Below, piece by piece: positions 44,788 through 55,988 of a stretch of DNA of 64,000 bases; positions within the stretch are counted from its first letter, which is position 1, and every line of letters begins with the position of its first letter. Location: assembly GCA_028279445.1 (NCBI GenBank), contig JANQNT010000028.1, positions 20,518 to 84,517 of the forward strand, in the 5' to 3' direction. The translations under genes were made by a program, and so were the position numbers. The notes under the pieces were generated by a model. It was not told the origin of the DNA. It ran no database searches and saw nothing but the letters and a program-made list of their open reading frames with translations. The DNA is from Tepidamorphaceae bacterium (lineage in GTDB: Bacteria > Pseudomonadota > Alphaproteobacteria > Rhizobiales > Tepidamorphaceae).

Positions 44788-46151
44788 AGCGCCCCCTTCA
44801 GCCGGGTCATCGTTTCGCGGTAGCGCGACACGATGACCTCACGGGCGTGGTGGCGCCCGTCGGCAACAAGATGGCGTCCTGCCGACCACACGTCGGTGAC
44901 GAGGCTGTCGTCGCCAGCAAAAATGAAGGCATCGAGCAGCGTATCGCTGGAAAGCCCGGCCAGTTCGATGGCATCGGCATCGAGCGCGTTGAGGTCGGCG
45001 TAACGGCCGACCGAAATGGCGCCGGCGTCACGGCCGGCGGCCTGCGCACCGCCGGCAACGGCCGCATCATAGAGGGCGCGGCCGGTGGAGCGGTCGGCGG
45101 CGGCGATCAGCGCGCGGCCGCGGTCGCGCAGGCGCTGGGAATACTCCAGCGTGCGCAGTTCCTCGCTCAAGGAAATGCGGATATTGGAATCCGATCCCAC
45201 GCCGAAGCGTCCTTCGGCTTCGAAATAGCGAACGCCGTCGAAGATGCCGTCGCCCAGGTTGGCCTCGGTGATCGGACACAGGCCGGCCACCGCGACGCTG
45301 GCGGCCACGGCACGCGTTTCCTCGCTGGTCATATGCGTGGCGTGGATCAGGCACCAGCGCGCATCGACGTCGTGGTTGAGGATCAGCCAGTCGACGGGAC
45401 GCATCTTGTAGGCATTCACCACCTCCTCGACCTCGGAGACCTGCTCGGCGATATGGATGTGGATCGGCCGCCCCTGCAGCAGGGACGTGGCCGCCTTGAG
45501 CCCAGCCGGGCTGACCGCACGCAGGGAGTGAGGCGCGACCCCAAGGCCGCAATCGTCCGGTAGCGCCGCCGCATGCCGGCCGGCTGCCTCGACCAGCGCG
45601 GCGAAGCGGTCCGGGTCGTTGCCGAAGCGGACCTGACCGGCGCCAAGTGCGCGTCCATCGCAGCCGCCGCGCTCATAGGCCACCGGCAGCAGCGTCAGGC
45701 CGATGCCGGAGGTGGCGGCGGCAGCCACGACGCGCGCCGACATCTCGGCGGGATCGGCATAGGGCGTTCCGTCGGCGGCATGGTGCAGATAGTGGAACTC
45801 GGCGACGGCGCCATAGCCGGCTTCCAGCATCTGCATCTGCACGAAGCCGGTAATCGCCTCGATATCATCGGGTCCGAGCTGATCCAGAAACTGGTACATT
45901 AATGTACGCCATGTCCAGAAGCTGTCGCTCCCGCCAGGGCCACGGGCCTCGCTCAGGCCGGCGAAAGCGCGCTGGAATGCGTGGCTGTGCAGGTTGACGG
46001 GCGCCGGCAGCAGAACGCCGACACGCGTGGCGGAGCCGGGCTCGGCATTCTCGTCAACCGCCGCAATGCGGCCGTCGGCGTCGATATCAACGCGCACGCC
46101 ATCTGCCCAGCCATGCGGCAGTAGCGCTGTCTTCGCCCAGATGGTCTGCAT
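44784..46151 (-). CDS. hutF: Formimidoylglutamate deiminase
   Basis: Converts N-formimidoyl-L-glutamate to N-formyl-L-glutamate and ammonia, the five-step branch of histidine degradation. It is a 455-aa amidohydrolase with metal ligands in PVNLHSHAFQRAF (HxH), PIHIHIAEQ and LIHATHMT, and a C-terminal Asp in VGSDSNIRISL. The step after it needs N-formylglutamate amidohydrolase (HutG), which is not in the window. It is divergent from hutI across a 116-bp regulatory region and coupled to hutC. Confidence 0.94.
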   Translation of the reverse strand: MQTIWAKTALLPHGWADGVRVDIDADGRIAAVDENAEPGSATRVGVLLPAPVNLHSHAFQRAFAGLSEARGPGGSDSFWTWRTLMYQFLDQLGPDDIEAITGFVQMQMLEAGYGAVAEFHYLHHAADGTPYADPAEMSARVVAAAATSGIGLTLLPVAYERGGCDGRALGAGQVRFGNDPDRFAALVEAAGRHAAALPDDCGLGVAPHSLRAVSPAGLKAATSLLQGRPIHIHIAEQVSEVEEVVNAYKMRPVDWLILNHDVDARWCLIHATHMTSEETRAVAASVAVAGLCPITEANLGDGIFDGVRYFEAEGRFGVGSDSNIRISLSEELRTLEYSQRLRDRGRALIAAADRSTGRALYDAAVAGGAQAAGRDAGAISVGRYADLNALDADAIELAGLSSDTLLDAFIFAGDDSLVTDVWSAGRHLVADGRHHAREVIVSRYRETMTRLKGAL

Positions 46152-46174
46152 CCCGCGCCCGTCCTGTAAGCTTG

Positions 46175-46197
46175 CCTTGAAGGTCTACCTTGAAGGT
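46175..46197. repeat. Direct repeat CCTTGAAGGT in the hut promoter region
   Basis: CCTTGAAGGT occurs at 46175-46184 and 46188-46197 with 13-bp period. Each unit is itself nearly palindromic (ACCTT-G-AAGGT in the second). It lies just upstream of the hutF start and may be a second regulator site or a slippage product. Confidence 0.4.
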
Positions 46198-46210
46198 TCA
46201 CATTGACTCG

Positions 46211-46230
46211 TATTATGTCTAGACATAATA
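46211..46230. promoter_or_regulatory. Perfect 20-bp palindrome, candidate HutC operator
   Basis: TATTATGTCTAGACATAATA is an exact 20-bp palindrome in the AT-rich divergent region between hutF and hutI, 37 bp before the hutI ATG. Its TGTCTAGACA core fits the dyad-symmetric sites bound by GntR/HutC-type repressors. One site between the divergent promoters could control both hutF-hutC and hutIHU. Confidence 0.75.
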
Positions 46231-46267
46231 TTGATATACATTCTCTTATTCAAGGCCGGAATCCGCA

Positions 46268-47473
46268 ATGTCGGACGTTCTGCTGACCAACGCGACGCTC
46301 GCGACCATGGCGCCGTCGGGCACACCGTACGGGCTGGTCGAGGATGGTGGTGTCGCCATCCGTGGCGAGCGGATCGCCTGGCGCGGACGGATGACCGAGC
46401 GACCTGCGGAGCTTGAGAGCCTGCAATCCCGAGACCTCGGCGGCCGGCTGGTCACGCCGGCGCTGATCGACTGCCATACCCACATTGTCCATGGCGGGGA
46501 TCGGGCGGGCGAATTCGCGATGCGGCTTGAAGGGGCGAGCTACGAGGACATCGCGCGCGCAGGCGGGGGTATTCTCTCGACCGTCGCGGCAACCCGCGCC
46601 GCCGATGAGGACAGCCTGCTTGAGCAGGCTCTGGCCCGCGTCGACACCCTCCTCGGTGAGGGCGTTGCCACCATAGAGATCAAGTCGGGCTACGGCCTCG
46701 ATCCCGAGAGCGAACTCAAGATGCTGCGGGTGGCGCGGCGTATCGGCGCCGAACGTCCGGTGAGGGTGCAGACCAGCTTTCTCGGCGCGCATGCCGTGCC
46801 ACCGGAATATGAAGGCCGCGCCGATGCTTACATCGACACCGTTTGCATCCCCACTCTTGAGGCGGCTCATAAAACCGGGCTGATCGATGCTGTCGACGGC
46901 TTTTGCGAGGGAATCGCCTTCACGCCGGAACAGATCGCGCGGCTGTTCGAGGCCGCGTGCGCGCTTGGCGTCCCGGTCAAGCTGCATGCCGAACAGCTCT
47001 CCAACCTGGGCGGTGCCGCGATGGCTGCCCGCTTCGGCGCAGTTTCGGCCGATCATCTCGAATACCTCGATGAGGCAGGCGTCACGGCGATGGCCGAGGC
47101 CGGCACCGTCGCGGTGATGCTGCCAGGCGCCTTCTACACCTTGCGTGAAACGCAGGCTCCTCCCATCGAAGCACTGCGCGCCCATGCTGTGCCGATGGCG
47201 GTCGCCACCGACTGCAATCCCGGCTCCTCGCCACTCACCTCGCTCCTCACCGCCATGAACATGGCCTGCACGTTGTTCCGCATGACACCGGAAGAAGCGC
47301 TTGCCGGCGCGACACGTAACGCGGCCCGGGCCCTCGGCTTGAGCGATACCGGAACCATCGAGGCTGGCAAGCGCGCCGACCTTGCGATCTGGAACGTCCG
47401 GCATCCGGCGGAATTGTCCTACCGCATCGGCTTCAACCCGCTGCACGCGCGCATCTTCGGTGGCGCGGCATGA
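46268..47473 (+). CDS. hutI: Imidazolonepropionase
   Basis: Hydrolyses 4-imidazolone-5-propionate to N-formimidoylglutamate, step three of histidine degradation. The 401-aa amidohydrolase has metal-binding [16 protein letters not shown] near residue 72, [31 protein letters not shown] and the late [15 protein letters not shown] with catalytic Asp. It is the first gene of hutI-hutH-hutU and overlaps hutH by 4 bp. Confidence 0.96.
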   Translation: MSDVLLTNATLATMAPSGTPYGLVEDGGVAIRGERIAWRGRMTERPAELESLQSRDLGGRLVTPALIDCHTHIVHGGDRAGEFAMRLEGASYEDIARAGGGILSTVAATRAADEDSLLEQALARVDTLLGEGVATIEIKSGYGLDPESELKMLRVARRIGAERPVRVQTSFLGAHAVPPEYEGRADAYIDTVCIPTLEAAHKTGLIDAVDGFCEGIAFTPEQIARLFEAACALGVPVKLHAEQLSNLGGAAMAARFGAVSADHLEYLDEAGVTAMAEAGTVAVMLPGAFYTLRETQAPPIEALRAHAVPMAVATDCNPGSSPLTSLLTAMNMACTLFRMTPEEALAGATRNAARALGLSDTGTIEAGKRADLAIWNVRHPAELSYRIGFNPLHARIFGGAA

Positions 47474-49013
47474 GCGCCATCGTCCTCACACCGGGCAAAG
47501 TGAGCCTGGCCCAACTCGAAGCCATCTATCGCGGGGCTGGCCCGGTGCGCCTGGACAGGGAGGCGCAGACCGCCGTCGTGGCGGCCATGGAGATCGTGGC
47601 CAAAGCTGCCGCCAGCGACGTGCCGGTCTATGGCGTCAACACCGGCTTCGGGAAACTCGCCAGCGTCGCCATCGCGCCCGAAGACACCGCCGAACTGCAA
47701 CGCAACCTGGTGCGCTCGCACTGCGCCGGGGTCGGCGAGCCGGCACGCTCCGAGATCGTCCGACTGATGATGGCGTTGAAACTCTTGTCACTGGGGCGCG
47801 GCGCCTCGGGCGTGCGCTGGCAGGTGATCGAACTGATCGAGGGCATGCTGGCCGCCGATCTGCTGCCGGTCATTCCCGAAAAGGGGTCAGTCGGGGCCAG
47901 CGGCGATCTCGCTCCGCTGGCGCACATGGCGGCGACCATGATTGGCGAGGGCGAAGCGACGCTTGCCGGCCAGCGCATGGCCGCATCCGAAGCGCTGGCG
48001 GCCTCTAACCTGCAGCCCCTGACTCTCGTCGCCAAGGAGGGGCTGGCGCTGATCAACGGCACGCAGTTCTGTACCGCGCTGGCTTTGGCCGGACTGTTCG
48101 AGGCATGGCGCAATCTGCAAGCCAGCACCGTCACCAGCGCACTCTCCACCGACGCCATCATGGGCTCCACGGCGCCGCTGCGCCCGGAACTGCACGAATT
48201 GCGCGGGCATCGCGGCCAGATCGATGTGGCGGCGGCCATGCGCGCGCTGCTGGAGCATTCCGAAATCCGCGAAAGCCATCGCGACGACGATCATCGTGTG
48301 CAGGACCCTTACTGCATCCGATGCCAGCCGCAAGTGGCCGGTGCTGCCTGCGACCTGCTGCGCCAGGCCGGCGCGACACTGGCCATCGAGGCCAATGCGG
48401 TGACCGACAACCCGCTGGTCATCACAGAGACGGCGCAAATCCTCTCCGGCGGCAACTTCCACGGCGAGCCGGTGGCGTTCGCCGCCGACCAAATCGCGCT
48501 GGCCCTTGCCGAGATCGGCGCGATCGCGCAGCGGCGCATCGCGCTGATGGTCGATCCGGCTCTGTCCTTCGACCTGCCACCGTTCCTGACCCCCGATCCG
48601 GGCCTCAACTCCGGCTACATGATCGCCGAGGTCACGGCCGCCGCGCTGATGAGCGAGAACAAGCACCTCGCCAACCCGTGCTCCACTGATTCAACGCCGA
48701 CCAGCGCCAACCAGGAGGATCATGTCTCCATGGCCGCCCACGGCGCGCAGCGGCTGATGCGCATGAACGAGAACCTTGGCCATATCGTCGCGGTGGAACT
48801 GCTCTGCGCGGCGCAGGGCATCGCGTTCCGCGCGCCCCTGAAGACGAGCAAGCCGCTACAGGCGGCGATCACGCGGCTGCGGCGCGAGGTTCCCGCGCTC
48901 GGCGCAGACCGCGCGCCGGCACCGGACATGGCCATCGCATCGACGCTGGTGAGCAACGGCGACCTGATATCGGCCACAGGCCACGCACCGCTGATCGTGC
49001 TGGAGGAAACGAC

Positions 49014-49017
<4 letters not shown>
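47470..49017 (+). CDS. hutH: Histidine ammonia-lyase
   Basis: Deaminates L-histidine to trans-urocanate, the first and committed step. It is 515 aa. The self-forming MIO cofactor comes from Ala143-Ser144-Gly145 in [24 protein letters not shown] (Tyr54 region) and [11 protein letters not shown] are the other active-site segments. The C-terminal domain holds [17 protein letters not shown] (written here [18 protein letters not shown] at the CDS). It overlaps hutI and hutU by 4 bp each. Products of the operon are thus made in a coupled manner. Confidence 0.97.
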
Positions 49018-50684
<1,667 letters not shown>

Positions 50685-50722
50685 CCCTTCGGAGGTGGCA
50701 AACACAGGTGCGTTCGGCCCGA

Positions 50723-51421
50723 CTAGATGTCGTTGCTGGCCTCCAGCGCCAACAGGACGTCGGCGGCAGATCCGGCCAAGAGATCGACATGCTCGCGCAT
50801 GTAGCAATGCGCACCGTCCTCATCGCCGTCCTCAATTGCCTTGACGATCTTCCAGTGCTCGACGGCTGAGTGGACCATGCGTCGCGGCTGGAAGCTGATA
50901 TGGCGGCGGTAGACGTTGATGCGGTTGAGGAGCTTGCGGATTTCCTGTTCCAGATACTGATTCCGCGCGCTGGCATAGATGACGTCGTGGAACAGGTTGT
51001 TGGCCGCAAAAAACCCTTCATGGTCGTTGGCGCGCGCGCGTTCCTCGCACACCGTGTTGTGCTCCCGGATCAGGGCCAGTTCGGCCTCGCCCATGCGTCG
51101 CGCGCACAATCGGCTGCAAAGACCCTCCAGTTCCGCCATGACCTGGAACATTTCCACAAGCTCGGTCGTGGTCAGCGCGCGCACGGTTGCACCGTGATTG
51201 CGCTTGATCTCGACAAGTCCGCTGGAGGCAAGATGCCGCAGCGCTTCGCGCACCGGTGTGCGCGACACCTGGAACCGTCTCGCAAGCGCTTGCTCGTCGA
51301 GACGATGGCCTGGCTTGAGAACACTCTGCAGGATGTCGTCCTCAAGCGCCCGGACAACGGTCGCGGCGGTGGAGTTGTCCTTGCCCGAAGAGTCAGCCGG
51401 GCGCTGTGTCTTCGCGCTCAT
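50723..51421 (-). CDS. GntR family regulator, FCD (FadR-like) type
   Basis: A 232-aa regulator: winged helix at about 15-80 (DDILQSVLKPGHRLDEQALA, FQVSRTPVREALRHLASSGL) and an all-helical FCD effector domain (FFAANNLFHDVIYASARNQYL, with metal-type His in HSAVEHWKIVKAIEDGD and YMREHVD). The ATG at 51421 has AGGGG 7 nt upstream; GTG at 51427 has none. It is the last gene of the minus-strand set SDR-ThDP-cupin-gntR. FCD proteins commonly bind TTGTNNACAA-type dyads, and such sites occur at 54439 and 59892-59922, so it is the probable regulator of the whole 51-64 kb island. Confidence 0.9.
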   Translation of the reverse strand: MSAKTQRPADSSGKDNSTAATVVRALEDDILQSVLKPGHRLDEQALARRFQVSRTPVREALRHLASSGLVEIKRNHGATVRALTTTELVEMFQVMAELEGLCSRLCARRMGEAELALIREHNTVCEERARANDHEGFFAANNLFHDVIYASARNQYLEQEIRKLLNRINVYRRHISFQPRRMVHSAVEHWKIVKAIEDGDEDGAHCYMREHVDLLAGSAADVLLALEASNDI

Positions 51422-51508
51422 AACCACGCCCCTGGCATCATGAATACCCCGCTGCCTCTGGCTATGTTCGTTCCCCCCGAGCGAACAACCACCCGCGATT
51501 CACCGTGT

Positions 51509-51871
51509 TCATGTTCGCCCGCCTTCAGCGGCGTGGTCAACGGTGATGACAAGGCATGTGCTCGGGCCATCGCTCTCGTTCAGCGTGTAATGGGGATCGC
51601 CGGGCTCGAACAGAACCGACTGTCCCTGCGTCAACGTGAACCGCTCAGTCCCCGTGTCGAACGTCAGTTGCCCCTGAACCACATAGAAGACCTGCGACCA
51701 GGTCTCGTGATGATGCATCTCGCCGCCGCCGCCGGGCGGTGCCTTGGAGACCTGCACCGCGAACGGGCTACCGGAAAAGGGTACAATGTCAAGCACTTCG
51801 AGCCCGCCGAAATGATTTGGCGGTGTGACGCCATTCTTGTCGCCGTCTTTCCATACCTTCATCGCCGTCAT
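51509..51871 (-). CDS. Small cupin domain protein
   Basis: A 120-aa single cupin barrel. Motif 1 is GGGEMHHHETWSQVFYVVQG with the metal-binding His set and Glu; motif 2 is GDPHYTLNESDGPS with the third His. It could be a dioxygenase, isomerase or sugar/acid binding protein; its size does not decide. The start at 51871 (MTAMKVWKDGDKNG) lies 19 bp after the ThDP enzyme gene, so it belongs to that operon; MKVWKDG at 51862 is an alternative. It probably acts on, or senses, the substrate of the pathway. Confidence 0.87.
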   Translation of the reverse strand: MTAMKVWKDGDKNGVTPPNHFGGLEVLDIVPFSGSPFAVQVSKAPPGGGGEMHHHETWSQVFYVVQGQLTFDTGTERFTLTQGQSVLFEPGDPHYTLNESDGPSTCLVITVDHAAEGGRT

Positions 51872-51890
51872 CCCTGCCTTGCTGATCGTT

Positions 51891-53534
51891 TCATGAGATG
51901 TAGTCCATGTACGGGCTGATGACCGAGCGCACCGACACCTGGACGATCGCCGGTTTGCCGCTTGCCAGCGCGTCGGCAATGGCGTCGCCGATCTCCTCGC
52001 GGGTGCGGCAGACATAACCCTTGCCGCCCAAGCCTTCGGCGACCTTGGCCCAGTCGCGGCGCGGCAGATCCATCTCGTAGCTCGTGCCGTAGCTGTCCTG
52101 CTGAGGCAGGGCGATCGCTCCCCAAAGCTCGTCGTCCAGGACAACGACGATAAACCGCTTGCCATAGCGCTCCGCGGTGTCCAGTTCGGCAACGTGAAAG
52201 CCCACGCCGCCATCGCCCACAAACACGATGACCGGCGCCGACGGATCGGCAAAGGCGGCACCGGCGCCGTACGGCACCTCCGCGCCAAGCGCGCCGGACT
52301 GCCCGGCACGCAGGTAGCGGCCGGGCGCGGCCATGCGCAGCCGCGCATCGGCCCAGAAATCGACATTCCCGTGCGATGAGACATAGACCGTCTCGGACGG
52401 CGCGCTGGCTGTCACCGCATCGATGGCGGCGACTGGATGCAGCGTGCCGTCTTCACCATCTTCGCCAAGCTGGGCAGCCCATTCGGCTTGCCATTGCGAC
52501 AGCATCGCGTCGACCCATGCATGGTCAACCGAGGCGACCGGCGCTTCGGCAAACAGCGCGACCAGATGCGCCGGCGATGCGGCAACTGCAACATCCGCGC
52601 GGCGGTTCCGATGCAGCATCTCCGGGTCATTTGCGACCTGCACGACGCGTGTGTTCGCCCCCAAGCGGTCGCCGAATTCCAGATCGAACTCGAAATGGTG
52701 GCCGATCAGGAAGACGTGGTCGGCTTCCTGCAGCGCCGTGCGCAGGGCGGCATTGCATGGGGCGTATCCCGGCCCGAGGCTGAGCGCGTGATTCTCATCA
52801 ACCACACCGCGTGCAAGCCGCAACGTCGCGAAAGGCATGTGATGACGTTCGGCAACCTCGCGCCAGCCCTCGCCACCACTCCAGAAGACATCATCGCCAA
52901 GCAGCAACAGCGGACGTCTGGTTTCGGCCAGCGCCTGCCGCAACTGATCGGCGCTGTCTGCAGAAGGTGCGGGGCGAGCCGGCTCGGGTGGCGCCGGCCT
53001 GTCGAGCGGCGATGCCGTGCCGGTGAGCGACGCCGCCATGATGTCTGCGGGTATCTCGAGGAAAACAGGGCCGGGCCGGCCGGCCCACATCTTGCGCCAC
53101 GCGATGTCGAGATACTCGCCGATCCGATCGACATCGATCACCCGAGCGGCCCATTTCGTGACACCAGAGAGAACCGGCAGCACGTCATGTGACATGCCGG
53201 CGCCACGCTCAAGGCTGCCTGTCGCCGCCTGAGCGGCGACGATGATCATCGGTGTTCCGGCCATGGTCGCAACCAGCGCCGGCGTCACTGTGTTGGTTGC
53301 GCCCGGCCCCAACGTGACAACGACCGCCCCCGCCTTGCCGGTGATGCGCGACGAGGCCTCGGCCATGAAACAGGCCGCGGCCTCGTGCCGGGCATGAATC
53401 AATGGCAAATCCAATTCGGCACATGCCCGGTAAACCGGATTGATCGGCCCGCCCGACACTGAAAATACATGATCGACACCGGCCTGTTTCAGCCAACCGA
53501 CCACAGCGGCGCCGCCGTCCATATTCTGCACCAT
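51891..53534 (-). CDS. Thiamine diphosphate-dependent enzyme (acetolactate synthase-like)
   Basis: A 547-aa ThDP enzyme of the pyruvate oxidase/acetolactate synthase/benzoylformate decarboxylase superfamily. The cofactor-activating Glu51 lies in HARHEAAACFMAEA. The central domain contains RPGPVFLEIPADIM and the ThDP/Mg domain has GDGGVGFHVAELD near residue 437. The GDG-NN motif normally ends in Asn; here it ends VVVLDDELWG, so Asp occupies the usual NN position. It lies between an SDR and a cupin with an ALDH divergent, which suggests decarboxylation of a 2-oxo acid to an aldehyde. Synthase activity is also possible. The start could be the ATG four codons later (53522). Confidence 0.88.
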   Translation of the reverse strand: MVQNMDGGAAVVGWLKQAGVDHVFSVSGGPINPVYRACAELDLPLIHARHEAAACFMAEASSRITGKAGAVVVTLGPGATNTVTPALVATMAGTPMIIVAAQAATGSLERGAGMSHDVLPVLSGVTKWAARVIDVDRIGEYLDIAWRKMWAGRPGPVFLEIPADIMAASLTGTASPLDRPAPPEPARPAPSADSADQLRQALAETRRPLLLLGDDVFWSGGEGWREVAERHHMPFATLRLARGVVDENHALSLGPGYAPCNAALRTALQEADHVFLIGHHFEFDLEFGDRLGANTRVVQVANDPEMLHRNRRADVAVAASPAHLVALFAEAPVASVDHAWVDAMLSQWQAEWAAQLGEDGEDGTLHPVAAIDAVTASAPSETVYVSSHGNVDFWADARLRMAAPGRYLRAGQSGALGAEVPYGAGAAFADPSAPVIVFVGDGGVGFHVAELDTAERYGKRFIVVVLDDELWGAIALPQQDSYGTSYEMDLPRRDWAKVAEGLGGKGYVCRTREEIGDAIADALASGKPAIVQVSVRSVISPYMDYIS

Positions 53535-53563
53535 TCCTGCTGTCCCACTCTCACCGCTTGAGG

Positions 53564-54352
53564 CTAATAGGCGCGCGACTTGCCGCCATCGAGGGCAATC
53601 GCCGTGCCGGTCGTGAACTGGGAACGCGGCGATCCCAAAAACGCCACCATCGCTCCGAAATCAGCCGGGTCGCCGAATATCTCGAGCGGCACCTCGTCCA
53701 GCCAGATGGCCTCAGCGGTTGCCCGGTCGACCCCCTCGCGCTCCATGGTTGCCGCCACAAGATCTTCCATCCGGTCCGTCCTGAACGGTCCCGGACACAG
53801 GCAATTGACCGTAATGCCGTCACTTGCCAGCTCCAGCGACAGCGATTTGGCCAGGCCGACAATGGCCAGCCGCAGAGAATCGGAAAGGACCATGTAAGGC
53901 TGGACCACCTTCACACCGACCGTCGTGATGAACACGATGCGCCCGCTATCGGAGCGTTTGAGGTGGCCGATGACCAGGTGGCAGAGATCAACGAGCGCCA
54001 GCAGGGTCTCGTCGAGCGCCTTCTGCCAGGCGGCGCGCGGCAGATCGGAAAACGCCGCCGAGGCCGGTCCGCCCGTATTGCCGACGAAAATATCTATACC
54101 GCCGAAGCGGGAAACGACCTGATCGATGGCCGGCGCAAATCCGTCCGGCTTGGCCAGGTCCAGGACCACGCCGAGCGCATCGGGCGCTCCGGCAGCACGC
54201 AATTCATCAGCCAGCGCTTCGACGCGTGCTGGGTCACGTCCGGCGACGGCAACACTGGCGCCCTCCTCAGCAAGCGCGATCGCTGACGCCTTGCCAAGAC
54301 CTCGCGATGCCGCTGTGACGAGAGCGCACTTGCCGCGCAAACCAAGATTCAT
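53564..54352 (-). CDS. Atypical SDR protein lacking the Tyr/Lys catalytic pair
   Basis: A 262-aa SDR fold with cofactor motif TAASRGLG (13-20), VGNTGG in place of NNAG, and VNCLCPGPFRT plus FTTGTAIALDGG at the end. Where classical SDRs have YxxxK before GLTRSLA, this protein has SDSLR (Ser157, Arg161) before LAIVGLAKSLS; its nearby Tyr153 is four residues too early. It belongs to a known minority branch of FabG-like proteins with S-x-S-x-R segments whose chemistry is unclear. CGGAG precedes the ATG. It leads the minus-strand operon with the ThDP enzyme, 29 bp away. Confidence 0.87.
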   Translation of the reverse strand: MNLGLRGKCALVTAASRGLGKASAIALAEEGASVAVAGRDPARVEALADELRAAGAPDALGVVLDLAKPDGFAPAIDQVVSRFGGIDIFVGNTGGPASAAFSDLPRAAWQKALDETLLALVDLCHLVIGHLKRSDSGRIVFITTVGVKVVQPYMVLSDSLRLAIVGLAKSLSLELASDGITVNCLCPGPFRTDRMEDLVAATMEREGVDRATAEAIWLDEVPLEIFGDPADFGAMVAFLGSPRSQFTTGTAIALDGGKSRAY

Positions 54353-54438
54353 GAGGGGCTCCGTCTGAAATCACTATTGAATCAAGAGCTACCAGTGGGT
54401 GAACATTCTGTCAAATAATGTGGACAATTATACTTGCT

Positions 54439-54448
54439 TTGTATACAG
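54439..54448. promoter_or_regulatory. TTGTATACAG, candidate GntR-FCD operator
   Basis: This dyad-symmetric sequence (TGTATACA core) lies in the AT-rich stretch between the divergent SDR and ALDH starts. It matches TTGTCTACAA and TTGCATACAA found at 59892 and 59913 in the other divergent promoter of the island. Consensus TTGYMTACAR fits operators of FCD-type GntR proteins. Confidence 0.5.
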
Positions 54449-54521
54449 AAATGATCTTTCTGGCATTCTGCCAACCCATTCCGCGCGTCCATCCCGGCGG
54501 CTCGGCCATAGGAGACAGTTC

Positions 54522-55988
54522 GTGAATCGCCAATCTCCAACGCTCATCCCCACTGTTTGCGGGAACACGATTATCACCGATGCGTCCGATGGCATCGGCC
54601 AGACATTCGATCCCGCGACCGGCCAGGTGGTCGCCGAGTTTGCTCGTGCCGGACAGCAGGAGGTTGATCTCGCGGTCTCGGCGGCGCGGAAGGCCTTCGA
54701 CGAAGGCCCGTGGGGCCGCATGCGGCCATTTGAACGCGGCCGGGTCCTGATGCGGATCGCAGAACTGATCACGGAACGGCGCGAAGAGCTGGTGCGCCTT
54801 GAATGCGCCGACAGCGGCAAGCCGCTGCGCGATGCTCATTGGGAAGTTGACTGCTCGGCGCGCTTTTTCGAGTTCTATGCCGGCGCCACCGACAAGCTGC
54901 ATGGAAACTCGATACCGCTCGGCCCCGACTGGTCGGACTGGACCGTGAAGGATGCGATTGGGGTCAGCCTGCACATCATTCCCTGGAACTATCCGTTCCA
55001 GCTCATCGCGCGCGGGGTCGCGCCAGCGCTGGCCGCGGGATGTTCGGTGATCATCAAGCCGTCGGCCGAAACGCCGGTCACCGCCTATGAATTCATGAAG
55101 ATCTGCCAGGATGCCGGGCTTCCGGAAGGCCAGGTCAATCTTGTCAACGGGCGCGGTTCGGTTGCCGGCGATATGCTGGCGCGCCATCGCGGTGTCGACC
55201 AGATCACGTTCACGGGCTCGGTGGAAACCGGACAGAGCGTGTTGGCCGCAGCGGCCACGCACGCGGTGCCGTGCAGTATGGAACTGGGCGGGAAATCGGC
55301 GCAGATCCTGTTCGCCGATGCCGATCTCGACCGTGCGCTGCCGATCATTGCCTCCGGTGTCTTCACCCATTGCGGCCAGGTCTGCAATGCCGGTACGCGC
55401 CTTGTCGTCGAACGTAACATCCACAATTCGGTCGTTGACCGCCTGCAGGCGATGATCGGCGACATGTCGATGGGTGCGGGCATCGACGATCCGGATCTGG
55501 GTCCGTTGATCAATCTCGGCCACAAGAAGGATGTCGATGCCTTCTATGAGATCGCCCGCGAGGAAGGGGAGCTGATCCTGGGCGCGGAGACGCCGAAGAC
55601 CGAACCACTTTCCAACGGCGCTTTCGTGCGGCCGGCGCTGGTTACGGGTGCGGGCAACGAAACGCGGATCGCCCGCGAGGAAATCTTCGGCCCCATCCTG
55701 ACCGTCATCCCCTTCGACGGCGCCGAGGACGCGGCACGGATCGCGAATGACTCGCCATTCGGCCTGGTCGCGGGTGTTCACACGACCAATGTGGATGCTG
55801 CCCTCGCCATGTCGGAAAGGCTGCGCGTGGGACAGGTCTGGGTCAATTCGTTCGCTGTGGGCCTCGATGTCGAATTTCCGTTCGGCGGCTACAAACTGTC
55901 CGGCTTCGGTCGGGAAAAGGGGCTTGAGGCGCTTGCCGCCTACCAGCAGGTCAAGAACATCTGCGTGCATCACCCGCTTCCCCGCTGA
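54522..55988 (+). CDS. Aldehyde dehydrogenase family protein
   Basis: NAD(P)-dependent aldehyde dehydrogenase of 488 aa. Visible motifs are IIPWNYPFQLIARGVAPALA (catalytic Asn in PWN), the cofactor loop FTGSVETGQSVLAAA, general-base Glu in MELGGKSAQIL and the nucleophile Cys in GQVCNAGTRLVVE, then REEIFGPILTVIPF. A GTG start at 54522 with AGGAG 6 nt upstream is preferred to an upstream in-frame ATG inside the promoter region. It is divergent from the SDR-ThDP-cupin-gntR set. It probably oxidises an aldehyde made by the ThDP enzyme; the substrate is unknown. The last codons lie in a perfect hairpin. Confidence 0.93.
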   Translation: MNRQSPTLIPTVCGNTIITDASDGIGQTFDPATGQVVAEFARAGQQEVDLAVSAARKAFDEGPWGRMRPFERGRVLMRIAELITERREELVRLECADSGKPLRDAHWEVDCSARFFEFYAGATDKLHGNSIPLGPDWSDWTVKDAIGVSLHIIPWNYPFQLIARGVAPALAAGCSVIIKPSAETPVTAYEFMKICQDAGLPEGQVNLVNGRGSVAGDMLARHRGVDQITFTGSVETGQSVLAAAATHAVPCSMELGGKSAQILFADADLDRALPIIASGVFTHCGQVCNAGTRLVVERNIHNSVVDRLQAMIGDMSMGAGIDDPDLGPLINLGHKKDVDAFYEIAREEGELILGAETPKTEPLSNGAFVRPALVTGAGNETRIAREEIFGPILTVIPFDGAEDAARIANDSPFGLVAGVHTTNVDAALAMSERLRVGQVWVNSFAVGLDVEFPFGGYKLSGFGREKGLEALAAYQQVKNICVHHPLPR

